Below, in pieces: positions 26,829-37,570 of a stretch of DNA of 64,000 nt (its first letter is position 1; each line of letters begins with the position of its first letter). Source of the DNA: JBBECJ01 sp963763325. GTDB taxonomy: Bacteria > Chloroflexota > Chloroflexia > Thermomicrobiales > CFX8. The DNA is taken from assembly GCA_963763325.1 (NCBI GenBank), contig CAVXOL010000001.1:186001-250000 (forward strand), in the 5' to 3' direction. A program made the translations under genes and the position numbers. Below the pieces are notes generated by a model that did not search any database, had not been told where the DNA came from, and worked only from the letters and a program-made list of their open reading frames with translations.

Positions 26829-29800
26829 CTATTCCCGAATCTCGTAGGTGACCGGGATCAGGATGGCGGCCGGACCTTCCGGTGGGCCGAGCGCGATCAG
26901 GCCTTCGTAGACGCCTGGCGCAACACCCTCCGGGCTGAACTCGATCGTAAACGTCTGCGGGAAGCCAGCGGTGATCGCCCCTTCCGGCAGGCCTGAGACG
27001 GTGATGTCATCGCCCTGGACGATGTTGATCGTCAGGTCGAACGTCGACTCTTCAGTCGGGATCGACCAGCCCTGAGCCAGCAGCAGGTACTCGCCGGGCA
27101 ATGGCAGGGTGATCCGGATATGCTCCTCGGCCGTCGGCGTCGTCGAGGCGCCCACCAGTTCGTCGCCGGTGAACTCGCCGTCGTCGTTGAAGTCGTAGAG
27201 CAGGTAGAGGTCGATGTCGTCGCCTTCCTGCCCGATCGGTCGCGATGTCCAGCAAGCCGGCGTTTCCGACCGTGAACTGCTCGGTGTAGCTGGCCGAGAA
27301 CGGATCATTCGGGTCGTCCTGCTGGATCGGCAGGCCGGTCTTGACCTCCGGCAGGCTCAGGCCGAAGCCCTGGACGACCAGCCCGGAGAGATCCATCGTC
27401 GAGACGACCTGCTCCTGGAGCAGGTAGCCCGGATCGCTGGATGGCCGCGAGACCTCGATCGGCGAGACCGAAACGGAGAGCGCGCCGGCCCGCATGCCGA
27501 ACGATTCCGCCTGCTCTGCCGAAGCGAAGTTGACGTTGTCGAGCATGACCTCGTTGAGGCCCGGCACATACGGGGCTGCGACGAAGTCACGGCTCTCGCC
27601 GCTGGTCGTCGAGGTCAGGAAGACCCCCTGGCCGAGATAGAATTCGTCGCTGCCGCCGAGGTGCTTCAAGCGTGTACGGCCCGTACGTCGCCGTGTCGTC
27701 CGGCTCGAACGACAGGCCACAGTCGACGCCCGTGAAGCAGTCGGGCGTTGGGCCGAAGATCAGGGAATTGATGTCGGTGGGCATGTGCTCCCACCAAGTG
27801 TCGACCATGAAGTAGCGCTGCCCCTGGTCCGGCTGGCCGAGGCCGCCGGGGGTTTCAGACAGGTCGGCGAAGTAGAAGCGCCAGTCGCCCGATTCCTGCC
27901 GCCAGTCCCAGGCCTGCGCGCCGTAGACCTCGTCGTTGCGGTAGTACGGCTCGACATCCGAGCGTGTCGTCGTCGGCCATACCAACTTCGAGGTTCGAGT
28001 CGCCGGCAACGTTGATCGTCACCGGGACGATCGAGTTCCAGGTGCCGTCGTTGAACCAGAGCGCGCCTTCGTAGAGGCCATGCGGCGCGTCGCCCGGAAC
28101 GGTGGCGGTCACCCGGACGCGGTTGCTGCCGCCGGCCGCGACCGGCAGCTCGGTCGAGTACGGCTGGACCCAGTCCCACTCGGTCTGCTCGTAGAACTCC
28201 ATCAGCATGTTGATGTTGGTCTGCGGGACTTCCACGCGCGCCTGCTCGTGGATCAGGCCGAGGAAGATGCCGTCTGAGGCCCGCTGGCGTGGGCTCTGGA
28301 CGGTGATCGTGTTGTTCTGGCTCGCGTTGTAGCCGTAGTTGAACCGGATGTACTCGCCGTCGTCCAGCTCATCGGCCTGGACGACACCGTCGCCGTTGTC
28401 GTCGTCCAGAGGTCGCCGTCGCCGTTGACATCGGTCCAGTCGTAGGCGTAGACGCGCCAGATGTTGATCTGCGTCGGGTCGTAGGAACCGGCAGGGTCGA
28501 ACTGGTCGTACGGGACGTTGATCCGCGCGACCAGCATGTCGGTCGATTCCGGAACGAGCATCAGTGACGTTCCAGAGGTAGTGAGGCGCCTGGAGGACGT
28601 TCGTCGTGCCGACGGGGTTGTCCTCTTCCCACTCGATCGGTTCTGAGCTGGTTGGCTGCGAGGTGAACTGGTTGGTCCACTCACCCTGCTTCAGCAGCCA
28701 GCGCGAGCCGACTGAGAAATTGACATCGGCATCACTCGGGTTGTGGATCTCGAACCACTGATCGTCGGTCTCGCCTGGCTTCATGATGTTGGTGAAGGCC
28801 GGGTGCTCTTCGCCACGCCAGCGAACCGGCGATCCAGTCGCTCGGCGTCACGTAGGAGCCGTCGGCGCCGGAGGCGATATCGACGGCACGGTTTGCGTTG
28901 ACTGAACCCGCGCCTTGCAGGAGCGAGTTGTAGTTCAGGTCCTTCGCGCCGCTCATCAGGATCGCCTTGGCCGTCTCGAAGTCGGGCCAGCTACCGTGGG
29001 TTTCCATGTACGCCTCGTACATCAGCGCCGCGTTGCCGGCGACGACTGGTGTCGAGCGGCTGGTGCCACCCCAGGTGTACCAGGCACTGCGCGCCGGAGA
29101 AGAGCTCGTTCAGCGGAGCCGCGCCCGAGCCGACCGAGCCGTTGCCCAGCAGCTCGATGCCGGCGTCGCCACGCGCGCCCGGGCCACGGCCGGACCACGA
29201 CACGACATCGCCGTGGGTGATCTGGTCGGCGCTGGCGATCGAGTCGAACTCGCCGGTCGAGCCGTACTGGGTCGAGGCGCCGACCGACATGCCGGCAGCC
29301 GGGCCCGGGTGGCCGGTCGTGCCGAAGCCCGGTGCGCCGTTGCCGGAGGAGTTGAGGACCAGCAGCGACGGGTTGAGGAAGCGGTTGATCGAGTCGATCT
29401 CGCGCGACATCAAATCCCATCCATCGTTGTGGATGAAGCTGAAGCCCCACGAGTTCGACATGATCTGGGTGTCGTCCTCGGTGCCGGGCATGCCGTCGTA
29501 GCCGAGCGCTGCGAAGTAGAAGGCATCGGTACCGAGCCATCGAGTAGAAGTCGCCGGCGTTGATCAGCTCGACACCCTTGCCGGCCGCGACGACCATGCC
29601 GGTCGTGCCTTCCGGCTTGTACGGTCGGGTAGTTCCCGGCCAGTGCCGATGGCGGCATTGGTGATGCCCTGGCCGGCGACGCCCGAGGCGCAGAGCTGGC
29701 CGTGGTCGCCGCCGGGGCTGGCGATGAAGTCCTGGATCGAGAAGGGGACCAGGTTGCCCGAACCGGGCTCGCCCTCGTCGGCAACGCCGTTGCCGGATGC

Positions 29801-31060
29801 ACCGATGCCCCACACCAGTCGGCGGCCGGGACCGAGTTCACGCCGTCGGCGATGAAGTAGACCAGCCCGCCGGACTGGTCGTAGAAGCCGTCCGGCTCGG
29901 GGTCGAAGTCGCCGGTCTCCGGGTCGAAGGCGCCCCACCAGTCGGCCCCGGCGATCTCGTCGCCCTTGCGTGTGCCTTCTCGTCGGTGAAGTCGTAGTCG
30001 AAGTCGAGGTCGACATAGACGGTGTCATAGACACCGGCTGCGCCTTCGTCGACAACCAGGATCGCCGGCCGCTCGTCATGGGCCTCGGGGTCGGCGAGGT
30101 CGATGCCGTTGACCAGGCGGTACCACTGGCGCAATCCGTTATCCGGGTGGGTGCCAATGTGGTACTCGCCGCTCTGGCTGGTGCCGGTCAGCGTGTAGGT
30201 CGTATGGGGCCTCGGCATCGAGCGGTTGGTAGGACGCATTGCCCTCGGTGACGACCGTGCTGGTGTCGGCGTAGGCGCCGAAGCCCTCGGCGACGTTCGC
30301 TTCGCCGAGGTAGAAGTCACGCGCCATCAGGTACATCGAGAACTGGTCGTACTGCATCGGCCAGCCGTAGTACGGCGAGCTGGGTCGTCACACGGGCCCA
30401 GGTGCCGATCAGGTCAGGATGGGCGAAGTCGATGCCGGAGTCGTTGACCATGACGTTGACGCCCTCGCCGGTGTAGCCCTTGTCCCAGGCTGCCTGGGAT
30501 TCATGGCCACCGAGAACGTCGTACCAGCCGTCGGCAACCGGCGCGGTTACATTCTGGACATTGCTGCGCTGGCCGGTTGCCAGCCGCTCCGTTAACTGGG
30601 CCTGGACAGCGGCGCTCGGCGTCGCTGCCGCTCCCGCGCCGTCGTCGTACTTCCGATCCGGCAGGGCCGCGCCAGTGATTGGGAAGACCGATGCGACGCC
30701 ATCGACACCGGCCAGCTTGGTCACTTCGCGCGCCAGCAGTGTGCCGGTGATCGTCGTATAGCCGGTCGGCCCAACGAAGGTTGGCGCCAGCGCGTCCCAC
30801 ATATATGCGGACAGGTCAGTTCCAGCCCGCGAATAAGCGCGGACCCGTACCCAGGTGTCGGGCGAGTCCTTGGCCGCTTCGAGCAGCAGCGGGTGGACCT
30901 TGCGTTCCGCGGCATCGGAACTGGTCGCCACACGCATTTGCGTCGCCATCGCGCCGCCGATACTTGTGCCGCCAATCCCGACCATCATCATTGAGAGGAT
31001 CATCACAGCCGAGACGACAACCGACGCGTGACGCACGCGCCGGGCAGGTATTCGATTCAC
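26829..31060 (-). CDS. secreted subtilisin-like S8 peptidase (multiple frameshifts)
   Basis: A long exported serine protease, now split over all three minus frames. GTG at 31060 follows GGAGGG and opens with a signal segment (VVVSAVMILSMMMVGIGG). The catalytic Asp is in VNVMVNDSGIDFAHPDL, His in ASPGGDHGQLCASG, the oxyanion Asn in LNSSGNGAPG and Ser in GTSRSTPVVAGNAALMYEA. A linker and beta-rich C-terminal domains follow, with a PPC-like DLYLLYDFNDDGEFTGDE and the end VTYEIRE. About a dozen frame changes occur (near 30365, 30205, 29530, 28810, 27985, 27665, 27230 and others). All catalytic residues are preserved, so I read it as one functional gene with sequence errors. Confidence 0.75.
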
Positions 31061-31623
31061 GAACCTGCTCCCTCCATACACCACGACCAGCGGCGAGGAT
31101 GCCGCCAGTCACCGGTCACGCTGAGCGCACAGCGTGCCGGAACCCCTGCTCACGCCTGAAAGCCCCCTTTCAGACTTGCCTGGCCGGGAGGCAGTTTCCC
31201 GGTAGCCGAAACGATCGCCAGAACGTGAACCTCCTCACATCCGTCAACTTGCTGCATGGAGAGGTTTCCGTGACGCGGAATATAGCGCCACGCTTCCACT
31301 TTGGGAAGTGGTTGGGAAAATGGTTCGGCGCAGCGTCAAGCACGACCCTGCCGAATCCGGCAGCGATCGACACCCCGCGGTAGGGACATGCGCACGCGTC
31401 GTAGCGCTCACATTCCTGCCTTCGTGTCGTCGTCGGAAAGTCGGCGAGCGTTCGCTCGTTTGACCATCGTCCGAACGGTTTCTGACGTTGCCGTCGCAAG
31501 TTGCAGTTTTCGTGCCGCGAGATCGTTGATGACAAACCGGCGTGAAACCTGCGACAGGATCGGCCATACTCCCGCCAGACCGGGAGGAGCCAACGGCAGA
31601 GCAGCCCGTGAAGGGGAACGACG
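31061..31623. other. long divergent intergenic region
   Basis: About 560 bases between the divergent subtilase and malQ genes; locally less GC-rich. It has an exact inverted repeat CCACTT-TGGG-AAGTGG (31296-31311), followed by the near direct repeat GGGAAGTGGTT/GGGAAAATGGTT. On the minus strand a TATATT (-10-like) lies near 31280 with TTCCCA 17 bases upstream. Open frames here look like shadows. I see no RNA gene. Confidence 0.4.
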
Positions 31624-33187
31624 ATGACGAGTGAGCCGGGAACCGGGATAGCCTGGATCAAGCAGCAACAAGAGGACCACAACGACCGGCGTCCGCCGGC
31701 TCGCTACAGTGGCATTCTTGCCCATCCGACGTCGCTGCCCGGTCCGCACGGGATCGGCGACCTCGGCCAGGGAACATTCGACTTCCTCGACTGGCTGGCG
31801 CGCGCGAAGCAGACCCGCTGGCAGATCCTGCCACTCACGCCGCCAGGGTTCGGCGATTCTCCATACCAGTCATATTCCGCCTTTGCCGGCAACCCGCTCC
31901 TGATCTTCTCTGGAACGCCTCCACGACGATGGCCTGCTCAACGACGCTGACCTGGAACATCCCACCTTCCCTGCCGAACGCGTCGATTTCGACGCCGTAC
32001 GAGCTTTCAAGACCGAACGCCTCCGTCGTGCCGCCGAGCGATTTCGAGCCGGTCAGGGACAGGCGTTGCGTCGTGACTACGAGCGTTTCGTCAGCGGCCA
32101 GGCTGGCTGGCTGGACGACTACGCGCTCTTCATGGCGCTCAAGGCCGAACGCGACGACGCGAACTGGGCCGAATGGCCAGAACCGGAACGGCTGCGCGAG
32201 CCGGCCGCCCTCGACGCCGCTCGGTCACGGCTCGCGTCCGAGATCGATATTCTGTCGTTCATCCAGTTCGCCTTCTACCGCCAGTGGGAGGCTGTCCACG
32301 AGCACGCGCGGACAACTCGGCATCAGCATCATCGGCGACATCCCGATCTTCGTCTCTGAGGACAGCGCCGATGTCTGGGCCAACACCGAGCGGCTTCCAG
32401 CTCGACGAACGGGCGCGTCCGCTGGCCGTGGCCGGCGTCCCGCCCGACTACTTCAGCGCGACCGGCCAACTCTGGGGCAACCCGCTCTACGACTGGCAGC
32501 AGATGGCCGCCGATGGCTACCGCTGGTGGATCGAGCGCTTCCGCGCCGTCTACACACTGGTCGATATCGCCCGGATCGACCACTTCCGCGGCTTCGCCAA
32601 CTACTGGTCGGTCCCGGCCGGTGAGGAGACGGCTATCAACGGAGCTTGGCAGCCCGGGCCTGGCAAGGCCGTCTTCGACGCCGTCCGCGCCGAGCTCGGC
32701 GACCTCCCGGTCATCGCCGAAGACCTCGGTCTGATCACGCAAAGATGTCGATGAGCTGCGGCACGCGCTCGGCTACCCCGGCATGGCCGTCCTGCAGTTC
32801 GCGTTCGGCTCCGGCAGCGACAACCTCTACCTGCCGCACAACCTCACCCGTGACACCGTCATCTACCCCGGCACCCACGACAACGACACGACGGCCGGCT
32901 GGTACGCCGCGGCTGACGAGCAGGCGAGCGATCACGTTCGACGCTACCTGGGTGTCTCCGGCGAAGACATCAGCTGGGACCTGATCCGCGCCGCCTGGCT
33001 CTCGGTCGCCGAAACTGCGGTCACCCAGCTCCAGGATGTCCTCTCGCTACCGACCGACGCCCGGATGAACCTCCCCGGCCGTGCCGAGGGCAACTGGGGC
33101 TGGCGAGTCCGCGTGGACATGCTGACGGACGAGGTCGCAGACCGGCTGGCGGATCTGACCGAACTGGCTGGACGGCAAGGTTCCTGA
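31624..33187 (+). CDS. malQ: 4-alpha-glucanotransferase (frameshifted)
   Basis: GH77 amylomaltase, which moves glucan chains between maltooligosaccharides. N-terminal SGILAHPTSLPGPHGIGDLG and WQILPLTPPGFGDSPYQSYS are diagnostic. Nearer the C-terminus come ARIDHFRGFANYWSVP (nucleophile Asp), VIAEDLGLIT (acid/base Glu) and YPGTHDNDTTAGWY. The frame changes several times (near 31910, 32320, 32390 and 32745), each repairable by a single-base change. ATG at 31624 follows GAAGGGG; the first 25 residues are not conserved, so the true start may be a little later. Confidence 0.85.
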
Positions 33188-33195
33188 CTCACCCG

Positions 33196-33225
33196 GCAGG
33201 GCGAGGGCTGCGGCCACGTCCCTGC
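33196..33225. terminator. hairpin between convergent malQ and STAND regulator
   Basis: GCAGGG (33196-33201) pairs with CCCTGC (33220-33225). The interior GCGAGGGCTGCGGCC resembles the repeat at 8548-8567. Short stem; possible terminator or remnant of a dispersed repeat. Confidence 0.4.
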
Positions 33226-33233
33226 ATTCCCCC

Positions 33234-35852
33234 CTATCGGTCGGTTACCTGAGGAGGCTGGGACAACAAACCCGATTCGCTGCCATCGCCAAGCGCTTCG
33301 GCAATCGCCTGGTCAACCGTCAGTGCACGGCCGGCAGCCCGGGCCGTGTCGAACTCGTCAGGGGTCATGCTGTCGCGGATCGCGGCGAGCGTCCGTTCAT
33401 AGTCAGGGCGATCGATCGGTGAGACGATCTGAAGCATCGACTCACGCATTGCCTCGCTGGCGCCGAGGAGACGCGCTGCCCGTTGGGAATCGCCAGCGGA
33501 TCGGGCGACATCGGCGAGACCGTGCAGGCAGTCCGCAAGCCCGTCGTTGATGCGCAACTGCCACCGCTCGTTGATCGACGCCTGGTACAGGTCCCGTGCC
33601 CGCCGCCAGTCTCCCTGGGAACGGGCGATGTCCGCCAGCGAGCTGAGTGAGGAGGCGATGCCAAATCTGGCGCCGATCATCTGGCGAAGTTGGAGTGATT
33701 CCTCGATCAGACGAGTCGCTTCCGCGTAGTCACCTCGGTAACGCGCAACCTTTCCAAGATTGTTGAGTGTCAGGGCAGTTCCGCGTGTATCGCCTACCTG
33801 CTGGCGAAGGGTCAGGCTCGCTTCGTGCCAGCGCTGGGCGCGATCGAGGTCGCCCTGCCTGCGCGAGATCTCGCCCATCACGTCGACAACCCGGGCACGC
33901 AGGGACATCTCTCCAATCTCTTCCCAGATTGCGAGAGCTTCTTCAAGCAACTCAAAAGCCCGTACATACTCGCCTCGATACCCGAGTGTCATGCCCGTGT
34001 TGTGGAGGGCAATTGCGATCTCCCACTCGGTCGCGTGCTCTCGAAAGAGCGCCAGCGCCTCGGCGTACAGGGTAGAGGCCCGCTCGTACTCACCCTGACC
34101 CAGATAGACGTTCGCGAGGTCGTTCAGGGAGAGACCGATGCCACGCATGTCACCGATCTCGCGGCGCAGCGTGAGACTGGTTTCGATCAGTGTGCTGGCT
34201 CGTGGGTAGTCGCCCTGGTCGAACGCCAGGTTGCCGGCCACGTTGAACGCCTCGCCACGCAGGATCGTTGGCGCATCAGGAGCGGCAGTGATCGCATGCT
34301 CCATCCAGCGCCGTCCCTCGGTGAGGTAGCCGCGCGTTTCCCAGAATCGCCACAACGCGGTCGCGAGCCGCAGTCCCGACGTCGATCTCGATCGATCCTG
34401 CTCACACCACGCCAGTGCCGCTCGCATGTCGTCGTGCTCGCGTTCGAGTCGATCCAGCCATTGCTGCTGTGCCGGACCGATCATCTCCTTCGCAGCCTGT
34501 TGCGCGAGCGACAGGCACCAGCCGAGGTGCTGGTCCGCGAGGGTTTCCCACTCGCCCGCCTCCTCAGCACGACGGGCAGCAAACTGGCGGATCGGCTCCA
34601 GCATCCGGTAGCGGGTCGCGTTGTCCGAGGTCGTATCAACCACCACCAGCGATTGCTCGACGAGTGCGGAGATCAGGTCGACAACATCCTCGACCGCGAT
34701 CTCTCGCCAGGCGGTCACCTCCTCGGCAGCAGCAAGGGTCCAGCCACTGGCGAAGATGGACAGCCGTCGGAAGATAGCCTGCTCGGCCGGCCCGAGCAGT
34801 TCGTGACTCCAGTTGATCGTCTCCCGCATCGTCTGATGCCGCGATGGCAGATCGCGGGAGCCACCGACCAGTAGCGGCAGGATGTGGTCGAGACGGGCCA
34901 GCACCTCGGTCGGACTCAGCGAGCGCATCCGGGCGGCGGCCAACTCCAGCGCCAGCGGCAAACCGTCCAGCCGCCGGCAGATCGCCGCGACCGCCGCGCA
35001 GTTCGCCTGCGTCAGCTCGAAGGCCGGGACCGCCGCCTGGGCACGCTCCATGAAGAGCTGGACGGAACTGACGCCGGACACCTCATTCAGCGTCGGAATC
35101 TGGCTCAGGTCCGGCAAAGCCAGTGGCCGGACCGGGTACTCCTGCTCGATGCGGACCCTGATCGGCGCCCGGCTCGTGATGAGGATCGTCAGGCCGGGGC
35201 AGGCGGCGAGGAGATCGGCCACCTCCTGCGCGACATCAAGGACATGCTCGAAGTTGTCAAGCACCAGCAGCCAGTCGTGGTTCGCCAGATAGGCAACCAG
35301 CATCTCGCGGGTTGTTGCCACACCTGCTTCTGCCAACCCGAGAACCTGCGCCACCGTCGACAGCACCAGGCGAGGGTCGCCCAGCGGCGCCAGCGGAACG
35401 AACGCGACGCCTGCAAACGTGTCCCGCAGGCGCGCTGCAATGGCGAGCGCCAGCCGCGTCTTCCCGACGCCGCCGGGGCCCGTCATCGTGACCAGCCGCA
35501 CATCGTCGCTCGTCAGGAGGCGTGTGACATCAGCGACCTCGCGATCGCGGCCGATCAGCGGCGTCGGTGGCGCCGGCAATGATGGCCGGGACGGCCTGGC
35601 TGCGCCGGCTGGCCGCCCTCGACTCGGGACCACACCGGCAAGCTCGGCCCGCTCATCCTCCGAGAGTCTCAGCGCATCGGCAAGCGCCCGGAGCGTATGC
35701 GGGTACGGTCGCTGGCGCCGTCCCTGCTCCAGCGCGCCAATCGCTTTGACGCTGATCCCCGCCCGCTCGGCCAGTGCTTCCTGCGTCAGCCCGGCTGCCT
35801 CGCGCAGCTGCCGCAACCGCTGGCCAAACGACAACGACTCGTCTCCGACCAC
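33234..35852 (-). CDS. XRE-HTH/STAND ATPase/TPR regulator
   Basis: About 872 residues. N-terminal XRE-type HTH (SFGQRLRQLREAAGLTQEALAERAGIS); a linker rich in Pro, Ala and Arg; an NB-ARC/STAND ATPase with TPLIGRDREVADV, P-loop GPGGVGKTRLAL, LLVLDNFEHVLDVA and TILITSRAPI; then at least seven TPR-like repeats (for example AFNVAGNLAFDQGDYPRAST). No C-terminal effector domain, so DNA binding is by the HTH. The frame is open to an ATG at 35903, but GTG at 35852 with GGAGG upstream fits better. Signal and targets unknown. A second, differently built STAND regulator is at 17.3-20.6 kb. Confidence 0.87.
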   Translation of the reverse strand: MVGDESLSFGQRLRQLREAAGLTQEALAERAGISVKAIGALEQGRRQRPYPHTLRALADALRLSEDERAELAGVVPSRGRPAGAARPSRPSLPAPPTPLIGRDREVADVTRLLTSDDVRLVTMTGPGGVGKTRLALAIAARLRDTFAGVAFVPLAPLGDPRLVLSTVAQVLGLAEAGVATTREMLVAYLANHDWLLVLDNFEHVLDVAQEVADLLAACPGLTILITSRAPIRVRIEQEYPVRPLALPDLSQIPTLNEVSGVSSVQLFMERAQAAVPAFELTQANCAAVAAICRRLDGLPLALELAAARMRSLSPTEVLARLDHILPLLVGGSRDLPSRHQTMRETINWSHELLGPAEQAIFRRLSIFASGWTLAAAEEVTAWREIAVEDVVDLISALVEQSLVVVDTTSDNATRYRMLEPIRQFAARRAEEAGEWETLADQHLGWCLSLAQQAAKEMIGPAQQQWLDRLEREHDDMRAALAWCEQDRSRSTSGLRLATALWRFWETRGYLTEGRRWMEHAITAAPDAPTILRGEAFNVAGNLAFDQGDYPRASTLIETSLTLRREIGDMRGIGLSLNDLANVYLGQGEYERASTLYAEALALFREHATEWEIAIALHNTGMTLGYRGEYVRAFELLEEALAIWEEIGEMSLRARVVDVMGEISRRQGDLDRAQRWHEASLTLRQQVGDTRGTALTLNNLGKVARYRGDYAEATRLIEESLQLRQMIGARFGIASSLSSLADIARSQGDWRRARDLYQASINERWQLRINDGLADCLHGLADVARSAGDSQRAARLLGASEAMRESMLQIVSPIDRPDYERTLAAIRDSMTPDEFDTARAAGRALTVDQAIAEALGDGSESGLLSQPPQVTDR

Positions 35853-36082
35853 GGCGGCATCCTCCGCCTTCTCCACATATCCGGCACGCGCGAATCGTAG
35901 CACCCCAACACCCCGCAGATACAGGCAGCCACAACCCCCACACTTCGGAAGACGACGACAGTGTAGGAGTCGCGTTGGTGGTCTGAGTGCCGCCGCTGCC
36001 TCACGATACGAACCAGGACGATAACGCCGATCGGTGTTCGGTCTGCCGAGTCGGATACGGGCCAGCCGAAAGGAGGTGAATC

Positions 36083-36496
36083 ATGATCGATATTCCTGGT
36101 GCGGTTCGATGGACGGTGCTGGTCGCGGGCGACCTTACTGATGGACGGTTCGCGGTCATCGAAACCCGCGAAAAGCGCGGCGCTGAGACACCACGGCATA
36201 TCCACAGCCGTGAGGACGAGTTCATCTACGTCCTGGAAGGGCGGGTGACATTCGAGCGCGACGGAGAACGGTTCGAGGCTCAGGCCGGGACATGGCTGTT
36301 CCTGCCACGTGGCAGCCAGCACCGCTTGTCGGTGGAGTCTGCCGAAGCGCGACTGCTCGTCATGCTGGCGCCGGCCGGGATCGAGGGCTGGCTGCGCGAT
36401 CTGCGTCTACCGGACGCCAAGGCAACCGATGCGAACACGATCGAACGGCTCGTCTCAACAGCCGCCCGCTACGGCGTCGCGATTACCGGACCATGA
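36083..36496 (+). CDS. cupin-domain protein
   Basis: A 137-residue single-domain cupin. The metal-binding motif reads RHIHSREDEFIYVLEGRVTFE (His, His, Glu), and the second motif is AGTWLFLPRGSQHRLSVES. The C-terminal helix RDLRLPDAKATDANTIERLVSTA is typical of small cupins of unknown substrate. A strong AAAGGAGGTGA ribosome site precedes the ATG. Followed by a GNAT gene about 65 bases downstream. Confidence 0.85.
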   Translation: MIDIPGAVRWTVLVAGDLTDGRFAVIETREKRGAETPRHIHSREDEFIYVLEGRVTFERDGERFEAQAGTWLFLPRGSQHRLSVESAEARLLVMLAPAGIEGWLRDLRLPDAKATDANTIERLVSTAARYGVAITGP

Positions 36497-36561
36497 CAAC
36501 GCCGGCTGGCCGGCGACACGATTCGTGGATACCAGACCTCATGAATGAATGGAGCATTCCG

Positions 36562-37459
36562 ATGTCAACGACGACATCTCTTCGCCCCAGCACGACGCAG
36601 CGCGGCGTCACCCTCCGGCCAGGAACGCTGGCTGACGCGTCAGCGCTTGGACGGATCTGCGAACAGGCGTTCGCGACGATCTCGGCCAGGCACGGATTCC
36701 CGCCCGACTTCCCGACGACGGAATCCGCGATCGGCTTCGCCTCGATGGTCCTCTCACACCCGGGCTTCTACTCGGTCGTCGCTGAGATCGACGGCACGGT
36801 CGTCGGCAGTAACTTCCTCGACGAACGCTCGGTCATCGCCGGTGTCGGCCCGATCACCGTTGATCCCGCCGTCCAGAACGGCGGCATCGGCCGACTACTG
36901 ATGCAGAACGTCCTCGACCGCGCCGAGGAGCGCGGTTTCGCCGGGGTCCGGCTGCTCCAGGCCGCCTACCACGGCCGTTCCCTCAGCCTGTACGCCAGCC
37001 TCGGCTTCCAGGTGCGCGAGTCTGATCGCCTGCATGCAGGGTCCGGCCATCGGCATCGCGATCCCCGGCTACGACGTCCGTCCAGCCGTCGAGGACGACA
37101 TCGACGCCTGCAACCGGCTCTGCCGCAGCGTCCACGGCCACGACCGTGACCGCGAACTTCGCGACGCACTGGCGATGGGCAGCGCCCTCGTTGTCGAACG
37201 TGGCGGCAGGATCACCGGCTACACGACCGCGACCGCCTACTTCGGCCACGCCGTCGGCGAGACGACCGACGATCTCACGGCACTGATCGGCGCGGCCCAG
37301 TCGTTCGATGGCCCCGGCATCCTCGTCCCGGTCCGCAACAGCGACCTCTTCCAGTGGTGTCTTGCGCACGGGTTGCGTGTCTCGTTCACGATGTCGCTGA
37401 TGAGCGTCGGCCTCTACAACGAGCCGGCTGGAGCGTTCATGCCGTCCGTTCTCTATTAG
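36562..37459 (+). CDS. double-domain GNAT N-acetyltransferase (frameshifted)
   Basis: N-terminal GNAT domain with acetyl-CoA loop VDPAVQNGGIGRLLMQNVLD and RSLSLYASLGFQVRES. A C-terminal GNAT-like domain begins IPGYDVRPAVEDDIDACNRL, has GSALVVERGGRITGYTTA, and ends near YNEPAGAFMPSVLY. The frame breaks at about 37021: removing one T from GAGTCTGATC joins VRES to IACMQGPAIGI. About 298 residues when joined. The ATG at 36562 has GGAG 8 bases upstream. Substrate unknown. Confidence 0.8.
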
Positions 37460-37570
37460 AACGACGCGCGGAAGCGCTTCTGCAAACCGCTCTAACGCCA
37501 ACCGTATTCGACCCGCTAGCCAGGTGCCGGTGATGACGCCGGTAATCGTTCACGATGAAGTGGAACAACA

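Noticed and set aside
26829..31060. The fragmented subtilase as a decayed pseudogene
   Set aside because: Asp, His, Asn and Ser motifs and the C-terminal domains are all intact, and single-base repair restores the frame each time; sequence error explains it better.
31170..31682. Minus-strand frame of 170 residues between subtilase and malQ
   Set aside because: Basic, Cys- and Arg-rich sequence with no motif; it overlaps the start of malQ and looks like a shadow.
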